Source: Blautia sp.
GTDB lineage: Bacteria; Bacillota; Clostridia; Lachnospirales; Lachnospiraceae
Reading direction: 5' to 3'
Assembly (NCBI GenBank): GCA_017515945.1
Contig: JAFWDX010000301.1
Coordinates: 1 to 6,960, forward strand
Length of the DNA: 6,960 bases
The translations under genes and the position numbers were made by a program. Below the pieces are notes generated by a model. It did no database searches. It was given only the letters and a program-made list of their open reading frames with translations, and had not been told where the DNA came from. Positions 1 to 5,385 of the stretch are shown here, in pieces. Every line of letters begins with the position of its first letter. The first letter of the stretch is position 1.

Positions 1-1518
1 CTGCGGAACAATGACTCTCTCCTCATAGCAGGAGAACGCATCATCCACGACCTTTTTATCAGGCTTGGGCGTGAAGATGGAAATAACCGGGACGATGATC
101 AGGCCTGCGATCATACAGAAGGCGCCGGCGTTGATGGGAGACTGAAGGAGTACCGGAAAGCTCGCGCGGACGAACATGTTCGCGAGCATGACCACTGTTG
201 AGAAGATAAAGCTGCACCATACGGCCAGACGGCTGGCTCCTTTCCAGTAGAGGCCATAGAGGAACGGGGCCAGGAAGGCTCCGGCCATGGCGCCCCAGGA
301 GACACCCATCAGCTGTGCGATGAAGGTGACATTTGAGCGGTACTGGATGATCGCTATGATCACGGAGATGGCGATGAATACGATGATCAGATACCGCATT
401 ATGGAGACCTGTTTCTTTTCATCCATATCCTTGATCACACGGCCTTTGAGCAGGTCGAGGGTCAGTGTGGAGCTGGAGGTCAGCACCAGTGAAGAAAGGG
501 TCGACATGGAAGCGGAGAGGACCAGTACGATCACTACCGCCAGCAGGATATCCGGGAGTCCGGAGAGCATGGTCGGCACAACAGAGTCGTAGCCATTGGC
601 AGCGATGTCGATCTTGTCTGAGAACAGCCTGCCGAAGCCTCCGAGGAAATAGCAGCCGCCGGCCACCACAAAGGCGAAGAAGGTGGAAACGACTGTGCCG
701 GTGGAGATGGATTTCTCACTTCGGATTGCGTAAAATTTCTGAACCATCTGCGGCAGCCCCCAGGTACCGAGGGAGGTCAGCAGCACCACGCCGAGCAGGT
801 TGATGGGATCCGGGCCGAAGAAGGAAGCAAAGACGCCGGGGGTAGATGAAACACTCTCATCCACAACACGTCCCATACCGTCCAGCGCAGCCAGAAAACC
901 GCCCTGACTCTTTAGCACCGCGACTACGACGGCGCAGATGCCCACGAGCATGATGCAGCCCTGGATAAAGTCGTTGATGGCCGTTGCCATGTATCCGCCG
1001 GCTGTGACATAAACTGCGGTAAGGATCGCCATGACGATCACGCAGATCGAATAATCGATGTTAAAGGCCATTCCGAAAAGGCGGGAGAGGCCATTGTACA
1101 GGGACGCGGTATAAGGAATCAGGAAAATGAAGGTGATCACGGAGGCGGCAACCTTAAGGGAGCTGCTGCCGAACCGGGCTTCGAAAAACTGCGGCATCGT
1201 GGCGGAGTTCAGGTGCTGTGTCATGATACGGGTACGCCTGCCGAGCACCACCCAGGCCAGCAGGGAACCCAGCAATGCGTTGCCTATGCCCGCCCAGGTA
1301 GCGGAGATGCCGTATTTCCAGCCAAACTGTCCGGCATAGCCTACGAACACGACAGCCGAGAAATAAGAAGTTCCATATGCGAAGGCGGTCAGCCATGGAC
1401 CGACGGAACGGCCGCCCAGAACAAAGCCGTTGACATCTGTGGAATGCTTGCGGCAATACAGGCCGATCCCGATCATCACAGCAAAGAAAACAACCAGCAT
1501 TACGATTTTGACCGTCAT
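1..1518 (-). CDS. Sodium:solute symporter (SSS family), 3' end missing
   Basis: This is a membrane transporter expected to import a small solute driven by the sodium gradient. I read 506 codons from the ATG at 1518-1516 with no stop before the left edge. SSS proteins usually have about 480-550 residues, so little is missing. Family marks are the N-terminal FVLGGRSVGPWLTA block (residues 32-45), many hydrophobic segments of about 20 residues, TAGGY (172-176), and the TM8-like block SASMSTLSS (335-343). In that block S339 and T340 align with the sodium-binding Ser/Thr of E. coli PutP. The segment where PutP has its essential Asp55 reads YGTSYFSA here (48-55), without an acidic residue, so proline as substrate is doubtful and I give no symbol. 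GGAGG at 1531-1527 lies 8 bases before the ATG. The upstream neighbour sigI is divergent. The class call is secure; the substrate is unknown. Confidence 0.93.
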   Translation of the reverse strand, partial: MTVKIVMLVVFFAVMIGIGLYCRKHSTDVNGFVLGGRSVGPWLTAFAYGTSYFSAVVFVGYAGQFGWKYGISATWAGIGNALLGSLLAWVVLGRRTRIMTQHLNSATMPQFFEARFGSSSLKVAASVITFIFLIPYTASLYNGLSRLFGMAFNIDYSICVIVMAILTAVYVTAGGYMATAINDFIQGCIMLVGICAVVVAVLKSQGGFLAALDGMGRVVDESVSSTPGVFASFFGPDPINLLGVVLLTSLGTWGLPQMVQKFYAIRSEKSISTGTVVSTFFAFVVAGGCYFLGGFGRLFSDKIDIAANGYDSVVPTMLSGLPDILLAVVIVLVLSASMSTLSSLVLTSSSTLTLDLLKGRVIKDMDEKKQVSIMRYLIIVFIAISVIIAIIQYRSNVTFIAQLMGVSWGAMAGAFLAPFLYGLYWKGASRLAVWCSFIFSTVVMLANMFVRASFPVLLQSPINAGAFCMIAGLIIVPVISIFTPKPDKKVVDDAFSCYEERVIVPQ

Positions 1519-1550
1519 AATTTTTTCCTCCAAGGTATGATACTATACAA

Positions 1551-1591
1551 TAAAGCTTTAAAGCGTTTATGCGTTGACGCACTAAAGTTTA
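1551..1591. promoter_or_regulatory. Cluster of small palindromes, possible operator
   Basis: Just downstream of, and overlapping, the predicted -10 are TAAAGCTTTA (1551-1560), TAAAGCGTTTA (1559-1569), TGCGTTGACGCA (1570-1581, two 5-base arms around TG) and TAAAGTTTA (1583-1591). Three of the four share the half-site pair TAAAG/TTTA. Their position around the expected transcription start suits a repressor operator. No regulator gene is in the window. The CG-centred copy matches the catabolite-response (cre) consensus only weakly. Confidence 0.35.
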
Positions 1592-1614
1592 TAACAAACC
1601 AAGAAAGATTGCAA
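1586..1614 (-). promoter_or_regulatory. Candidate sigma-A promoter of the symporter
   Basis: On the minus strand TTGCAA (1614-1609) is followed after 17 bases by TAAACT (1591-1586). An alternative -10, TATAAA (1593-1588), would give a 15-base spacer. Transcription would start near 1579 and leave a leader of about 60 bases before the ATG at 1518. Match quality is moderate, so this is a prediction from spacing and position. Confidence 0.5.
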
Positions 1615-1671
1615 GCAGAAAATTATGTAATCTCACCCCCATTTTTTTCGGTGTCCTTACGTATTATATAA

Positions 1672-1838
1672 TGAGTCACGGGGACAGGTCCCCTGACTCA
1701 CCTGCGGGTCGGATACAAAAGGACCGTCCCTTTGTGTTCATGAGTCAGGGGGACAGGCCCCTTGACTCAATGAGTCAAGGAACCTGTCCCCCTGACTCAC
1801 CTGCGGGTCGAACACAAAAGGGCCAGCCCTTTGTGTTC
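1672..1838. repeat. REP-like double hairpin element (BIME-like)
   Basis: Five imperfect palindromes lie almost back to back. Three have TGAGTCA/TGACTCA ends around a GGGGAC/GTCCCC-type core: 1672-1700, 1741-1769 and 1771-1799. The last of these is the reverse complement of the second with two differences. The other two have AACACAAA/TTTGTGTT-type arms: about 1712-1739 and 1810-1838. The block has two direct units, each a TGAGTCA hairpin plus an ACACAAA hairpin. A 22-base stretch at 1690-1711 is repeated exactly at 1789-1810, 99 bases away. Similar GTCCC/ACACAAAG hairpins are, to my knowledge, dispersed extragenic repeats in Bacillota, often linked to REP-associated Y1 transposases. No transposase is present here. 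A 67-codon open frame across the repeats is an artefact. Confidence 0.85.
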
Positions 1839-1842
1839 ACTC

Positions 1843-1871
1843 TTGACGGACGCGCCTGGACGTTAGATAAT
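1843..1871 (+). promoter_or_regulatory. Sigma-A promoter upstream of sigI
   Basis: TTGACG (1843-1848), a 17-base spacer and GATAAT (1866-1871) give five of six matches in each box. The start would fall near 1878, giving an 84-base leader to sigI. The -35 box begins four bases after the REP-like element ends. The leader contains a small inverted repeat, CAGCC/GGCTG (1890-1894 and 1902-1906). This implies that basal sigI transcription comes from the housekeeping sigma factor. Confidence 0.75.
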
Positions 1872-1961
1872 TGAATCCGGGGTAAGTGGCAGCCGGTTAC
1901 AGGCTGACCAGTTACAGATTCTCTTATAAAAAATAGTCATACAGGATGGATAGCCATAAGA

Positions 1962-2708
1962 ATGGATAAGGATAGGGAAAACCAACTTGCCCTGGAGGCA
2001 AAAGAGGATAAAGAGGTATTTGAGCGTTTCCTGCGTGAAAGGGAAGATCTGATCCTGCGGGTGACAGCCCGGATTACCGGCACCAGCGTGTCCAAAAGCG
2101 ATGATGAATGGTCCATTGCCCTGCAGGCGGTGGCTGCGGCCATTGGCAGCTATGAGCCGGAGCGGGGAGGATTCTGGCCTTATGCGGCGCTGGTGATGCG
2201 CAGCAGGCTGCGCGACTGGTTCCGCAGTACGGCTGCGGAGCGTGCCGAGATTTCCACACGGCCTGAGGTGCTGGAGGGAAACGCCGGCGAGGAGGATGAG
2301 GATTATGGCATGCAGGCAGCCATCATGGAAAAGACGGCTGTCAGTGTGGATACCTCTCTCAGAGATGAAATTGTCGCTTTGCAGGAGGAACTCAGCGCAT
2401 ATGGCATCTCATTTTTTGAACTGGCAGAATGTTCCCCGCACGCGCAGAAAACGCGAGAAACCTGTGCGGGGCTGGTCTGTGCGCTTTTTTTGCCGCCGCC
2501 TCCTCTGACAGCTCTGCTGCGGGTAAAGCATGTGCTGCCGGTGAAGGAGATGCTGGGACGTTATCGCGTTTCGCGCAAGGTAGTGGACAGATACCGCAAG
2601 TATCTCATCACGGCAGCGCTGATCCTGGACGGGGATTATCCGGGGCTGAGCGAATATCTTGGTTATATTAAAAGTGAAATATCTGCGGAAAGGGGGTGGC
2701 AGGAATGA
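1962..2708 (+). CDS. sigI: RNA polymerase sigma factor SigI
   Basis: This is an alternative sigma-70-family factor that directs RNA polymerase to envelope or polysaccharide-related promoters in Bacillota and is held inactive by RsgI. The 248 residues match the family length (about 250 in B. subtilis). The region-2-like part spans about residues 15-90, with the signature DDEWSIALQAVAAAIGSYEP (47-66) followed by FWPYAALVMRSRLRDWFR (71-88). A middle segment, LSAYGISFFELAECSPHAQK (144-163), is also typical. The C-terminal helix-turn-helix part is LPVKEMLGRYRVSRKVVDRY (192-211), leading to LDGDYPGLSEYL (222-233). The start at 1962 suits the family's N-terminus, but its ribosome site is weak (AGGATGG, 1943-1949, 12 bases away). 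The gene overlaps rsgI by four bases, which supports coupled translation and identifies the pair. A short PPPP run (179-182) replaces the usual helix linker. No frameshift is seen. Confidence 0.95.
   Translation: MDKDRENQLALEAKEDKEVFERFLREREDLILRVTARITGTSVSKSDDEWSIALQAVAAAIGSYEPERGGFWPYAALVMRSRLRDWFRSTAAERAEISTRPEVLEGNAGEEDEDYGMQAAIMEKTAVSVDTSLRDEIVALQEELSAYGISFFELAECSPHAQKTRETCAGLVCALFLPPPPLTALLRVKHVLPVKEMLGRYRVSRKVVDRYRKYLITAALILDGDYPGLSEYLGYIKSEISAERGWQE
2692..2708 (+). promoter_or_regulatory. rsgI ribosome binding site and ATGA overlap with sigI
   Basis: GGGGG (2692-2696) lies 8 bases before the ATG at 2705-2707, inside the last sigI codons. The ATG shares ATGA with the sigI stop TGA (2706-2708). 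An in-frame GTG at 2696 would add three residues, but it lies within the ribosome site itself, so 2705 is the better start. This arrangement keeps sigma and anti-sigma output linked. Confidence 0.75.
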
Positions 2709-3862
2709 AAGCAGTAGTGGCAGAACTGCGCAATGGAGAAGCTGCTGTTCTATGCATGGATGGCATTGTGCGGATCGTTTCCGATACGGGACTCGAACTT
2801 GGACAGGCCGTGGAGATCGAAGTGGTACCTGAGCCGGAAAAGACAGCAAGGTTCACCTCGATCAGTGCTTTACCGCATGGATATCTGATCCCTGCCGCGG
2901 CCTTTGCGGGAATGATCCTGACGGCCGGAGGCGTCGCGGCGGCAGTGACGGTTCCGGTAAGCACGGTGACGATGGATATTTCCGGAAAAATTGAGTACGG
3001 TCTGAATATTTTCGATAAGGTCGTTTCTGTTTCCGCTCCTGATGAGAAGGGTCTGCCGCTGGCTGATTCCCTGCGCGGGCAGATCATCGGCAGAAACATT
3101 GAGGCGGCGGTGGAGAGGACGCTGGATGTGCTCGTGGAATCGGGAAAGATCCTTGACGAGAAGGAGAGCATAGAAGCAGCTGTGCAATCCCGTTTCCAAA
3201 GGGAGACTGAACTGGAGGAGAGGCTGACCGATAAGGTCGCCCATTGGAACAATTTTCGTGAGACATATGGGAACAGCCCTGTTGAACTTTCATTCCGGGA
3301 TGCCGCCGGAGAAACCCGTCCAGCGGATTTAGAAGGGCAGGGGGAAAAGAAGAGCAAAAAGAACGAATCCGCAGTGAACACACATTCACAGCCGCCACAG
3401 GAAAAAAAGGACAGCGAAAAGAACCCCGGTTCGAAGAAGGAATCGGGAGGAGAGGCAAAGTCCGGAGGGGAATCTGAAAAAGCTGAAATACGCGAAAAAG
3501 CGCGGGCGGAGGCTCGGACCTCAGACACTGCGACAGACTCCAGGACACCGCAAGACGCGGCGCCCGGTGAACCTGCCCCGCAGGGCGGCCAGGAAGCAGC
3601 CGGTGCAGATGCGCAGACGCAGACCGGATCGATCGATGCAGCGGCTGGCGGGCAATCGGGAGACGCGGCCGGAGGAGCGGCAGATCCGGCTGCACAGCCC
3701 GCGGCTGGCGGAGCGGCAGATCCGGCTGCACAGCCCGCGGCTGGTGGAGCAGCAGATCCGGCTGCGCAGCCCGCAGCTGGCGGAGCGGCAGATCCGGCTG
3801 CACAGCCTGCAGCCGGAGGAGAGCCCGGTCTGTCAGAGCAGGCCGCGGCAGGAGGACGATGA
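2705..3862 (+). CDS. rsgI: Anti-sigma-I factor RsgI, with repeat tail and altered cleavage motif
   Basis: This single-pass membrane protein should bind SigI in the cytoplasm and release it on an envelope signal. The 385 residues divide into five parts. The RsgI N-terminal anti-sigma domain covers 1-50. One membrane segment covers about 60-85 (LIPAAAFAGM, ILTAGGVAAA). The extracytoplasmic RsgI middle domain covers about 86-200 (TMDISGKIEYGLNIFDKVVS, then GQIIGRNIEAAVERTL). A highly charged low-complexity linker covers about 205-280. A Gly/Ala/Pro tail (about 281-385) holds four perfect 12-residue repeats. Characterised RsgI proteins have Asp-Ile/Val-Asn-Pro-Ser-Ile-Glu here and self-cleave between Asn and Pro; this protein has Ser93-Gly94. 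No carbohydrate-binding domain is visible, unlike in cellulolytic clostridia, so the tail resembles the disordered B. subtilis type. The identity rests on the N-domain, the topology, the middle domain and the overlap with sigI. Confidence 0.92.
   Translation: MKAVVAELRNGEAAVLCMDGIVRIVSDTGLELGQAVEIEVVPEPEKTARFTSISALPHGYLIPAAAFAGMILTAGGVAAAVTVPVSTVTMDISGKIEYGLNIFDKVVSVSAPDEKGLPLADSLRGQIIGRNIEAAVERTLDVLVESGKILDEKESIEAAVQSRFQRETELEERLTDKVAHWNNFRETYGNSPVELSFRDAAGETRPADLEGQGEKKSKKNESAVNTHSQPPQEKKDSEKNPGSKKESGGEAKSGGESEKAEIREKARAEARTSDTATDSRTPQDAAPGEPAPQGGQEAAGADAQTQTGSIDAAAGGQSGDAAGGAADPAAQPAAGGAADPAAQPAAGGAADPAAQPAAGGAADPAAQPAAGGEPGLSEQAAAGGR
3671..3814 (+). repeat. Four tandem 36-bp repeats in rsgI
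   Basis: Four 36-base units start at 3671, 3707, 3743 and 3779. Each encodes GGAADPAAQPAA (residues 323-370) without an amino-acid change. Units 1 and 2 differ at one base, while units 3 and 4 carry several silent changes. This suggests purifying selection on the peptide together with recent duplication of the first pair. Flanking DAAAGG and GDAAGG look like decayed edges. Copy number is likely to vary between strains. Confidence 0.97.
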
Positions 3863-3869
3863 ATCCGCC

Positions 3870-3899
3870 CGTGCATGATGCGCTGATCTTCTATGCACG
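3870..3899. repeat. Inverted repeat at the rsgI/aminotransferase junction
   Basis: CGTGCAT (3870-3876) and ATGCACG (3893-3899) form a perfect 7-base stem with a 16-base loop. The repeat spans the 28-base gap and the last codons of the convergent aminotransferase. Neither strand has a T-run after the stem, so it is not a convincing intrinsic terminator. It may be chance. Confidence 0.3.
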
Positions 3900-5057
3900 C
3901 AGCAGGCCGCTTTCGTCGATTGCCAGGAGGGCTTCCCGGATCTTTTCCGGCGGGAGAACGAGCGCGAAACGTACGTAGCCCTCACCGCGCGGCCCGAAGC
4001 TGCTGCCGGGGGTGCAGAGGACACCCGCTTTTTCCAGAAGCTCCATACAGAAATCCATGCTGGAGGTCTTCCCGGCAGGAAGAGGCGCCCAGACAAACAT
4101 GCTTCCCTTCCCCAGGGGGATATCCCACCCGAGTTCAGCCGCACCCAGACAAAGGGCATCCCTGCGTTCCTGGTACAGCCGGCACTGCTCCTTCACAGAG
4201 TCGACCGGGCCGGTCAGGGCGGCGATGGCCGCTTTCTGTATGGGAAGGAACATACCAAAGTCGATCTGGCTGCGCAGCAGGCGCACCGCGTCCACTACAT
4301 CCCGCCGGCCGATGAGGAAGCTGATGCGGGCTCCGGTCACATTGAAGGATTTGGACAGGCTGAAAAATTCGACGCCGGTTTCCAGGGCGCCTGGCACGGC
4401 GAGAAAACTGCCGCCTTTTTCTCCGTCGAAAATGATATCGCTGTAGGCATTGTCGTGGACGATGAGTACGTCGTATTTTTTCGCCCAGGCGATGAGCTCT
4501 TCATAGATGCCGGGACGGGCGACAGAGCCGACCGGATTTGCGGGGAGGCTCACGATCATGAACTTTGCCCTGTGTGCCACATCCTCAGGGATTTCGTTCA
4601 CGCAGGGTAGAAATCCGGTTTCCTTTGTCAGGGGATAATACCAGGGCGTGGCTTCGGCAAGAAATACGCCTGCCTGGAAGACCGGATAACAGGGATCCGG
4701 CAGCAGGACCAGGTCTCCCGGGTCACACAGGGCCATTGCGAGGTGACCGACACCCTCCTGGGTGCCGTAACAGCTCATGATCTGCTCGGGCAGCAGGTCC
4801 ACGCCAAAACGGCGTTTGTAATAACCGCAGACGGCCTCCAGCATTTCCGGAAGGTCACGCAGCGCGTACTTCCAGCACTGAGGATCGGCAGCCGCTTCCC
4901 GCAGAGCCTGCACAATGTGGGCAGGAGGCTCGAAATCCGGTGTGCCGACGCTCATGTTGTAGATCACGCGCCCGGTTTTTTCCAATTCCAGTTTTTTTTC
5001 ATTCAAAGCGGCAAAGATTTCCGCACCGAAATTATTCAGTTTGTGAGCAAATTTCAT
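3891..5057 (-). CDS. PLP-dependent class I/II aminotransferase, DapL-like
   Basis: This cytoplasmic fold-type I aminotransferase has 388 residues, the normal length for the family. N-terminal NMSVGTPDFEPP (34-45) is the substrate-entry loop. YGTQEG (97-102) is the phosphate-binding region. LLPDPCYPVF (118-127) follows. LPANPVG (171-177) carries the PLP-contacting Asn174. HDNAYSDIIFDG (201-212) has Asp202 for the pyridine nitrogen and Tyr205. SLSKSFNVTGARISF (233-247) has the Schiff-base Lys236 and phosphate-binding Arg244. YVRFAL (361-366) has the carboxylate-binding Arg363. The overall pattern, including SLSKSFNVTG and FLPIQKAAIAAL (270-281), recalls LL-diaminopimelate aminotransferases (lysine and cell-wall precursor synthesis). 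Aspartate or alanine aminotransferase activity is also possible, so no symbol is given. NPVG replaces the usual NPTG. GGGAGGG (5074-5068) lies 10 bases before the ATG. The gene is convergent with rsgI. Confidence 0.95.
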   Translation of the reverse strand: MKFAHKLNNFGAEIFAALNEKKLELEKTGRVIYNMSVGTPDFEPPAHIVQALREAAADPQCWKYALRDLPEMLEAVCGYYKRRFGVDLLPEQIMSCYGTQEGVGHLAMALCDPGDLVLLPDPCYPVFQAGVFLAEATPWYYPLTKETGFLPCVNEIPEDVAHRAKFMIVSLPANPVGSVARPGIYEELIAWAKKYDVLIVHDNAYSDIIFDGEKGGSFLAVPGALETGVEFFSLSKSFNVTGARISFLIGRRDVVDAVRLLRSQIDFGMFLPIQKAAIAALTGPVDSVKEQCRLYQERRDALCLGAAELGWDIPLGKGSMFVWAPLPAGKTSSMDFCMELLEKAGVLCTPGSSFGPRGEGYVRFALVLPPEKIREALLAIDESGLLRA

Positions 5058-5077
5058 TTTTGTACAGCCCTCCCGTC

Positions 5078-5106
5078 TGGACTTTTTCTGAGTTTTATCG
5101 TATAAT
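5078..5106 (+). promoter_or_regulatory. Possible plus-strand promoter facing the SGNH gene
   Basis: TGGACT (5078-5083), a 17-base spacer and a perfect TATAAT (5101-5106). It overlaps the minus-strand candidate, so the two would compete. If used for the SGNH gene it would give a leader of about 270 bases containing the hairpin at 5172-5197 and the structured repeat at 5241-5309. Confidence 0.35.
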
Positions 5107-5122
5107 CACCGAAACTTCGTAA
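5094..5122 (-). promoter_or_regulatory. Possible promoter of the aminotransferase
   Basis: On the minus strand TTACGA (5122-5117), a 17-base spacer and GATAAA (5099-5094) are moderate matches to sigma-A boxes, about 40 bases before the ATG. The -10 is only four of six, so this is tentative. Confidence 0.3.
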
Positions 5123-5240
5123 TCCTTGTATACTCGCGCGACCAGATATATTTAAATTGCTGTTTGGATTTCCGCGCGGGTACTTTTATTCCCGCGGGTG
5201 TACGTTCGCGGCCGAAATGAACCTGGCTGCACGATTTTAT
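5107..5240. other. Intergenic DNA with one GC-rich hairpin
   Basis: No gene is visible here. The only strong structure is CCGCGCGGG (5172-5180) opposite CCCGCGG (5191-5197): a seven-pair stem with one bulged base and a ten-base AT-rich loop. No T-run follows on either strand, so I do not call it a terminator. Confidence 0.4.
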
Positions 5241-5309
5241 TCTCACGCACCTGCCAAGGCATGCCTGCAGTGTCGCAGTAATTGTGAGATGCTGACAGAA
5301 TAGTTACGA
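5241..5309 (+). repeat. Structured intergenic repeat, degenerate copy
   Basis: Positions 5270-5309 match 6667-6706 at 32 of 40 bases without gaps, including the shared GCAGTAA, CTGAC and AGTTAC. The outer arms TCTCAC (5241-5246) and GTGAGA (5284-5289) pair perfectly. Inside, CTGC/GCAG (5251-5254 and 5267-5270) and AGGC/GCCT form a smaller stem. It sits 77 bases before the SGNH start and could be a mobile-repeat remnant or part of that gene's leader. Confidence 0.6.
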
Positions 5310-5385
5310 AGTGTCATAAAAAGGATAGCATAAACCGGACAAAAGTCAACGAAAGAAAAGGATAAAAGGAGAGTATAATTCGGAT

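Noticed and set aside
1154..1582. A 142-codon minus-strand ORF near the symporter start
   Set aside because: It is an alternate frame of the symporter gene. The symporter frame has the ribosome site and clear family motifs.
1666..1671. TATAAT as a plus-strand promoter before the REP-like block
   Set aside because: The -35 position reads TTTTTC, which is poor, and the canonical promoter at 1843-1871 lies nearer sigI.
1671..1874. A 67-codon plus-strand ORF
   Set aside because: It lies almost wholly in the hairpin repeats, and its protein is just the translated repeat.
2668..3876. A 402-codon open frame on the minus strand opposite rsgI
   Set aside because: It exists because rsgI is GC-rich and repetitive. 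Its Ala/Pro/Ser-rich product shows no domain, while the plus strand encodes a recognisable RsgI overlapping sigI.
3870..3899. Inverted repeat as a bidirectional terminator between rsgI and the aminotransferase
   Set aside because: The stem is short, the loop is long and no T-run follows on either strand.
5172..5197. GC-rich hairpin as terminator or riboswitch
   Set aside because: It has no T-run and no recognisable aptamer pattern, and its stem has a bulge.
5374..5379. TATAAT just before the SGNH start
   Set aside because: No -35 stands at 16-18 bases; the closest GTCAAC is 23 away. Use would make the mRNA leaderless despite an AAGGAG site upstream.
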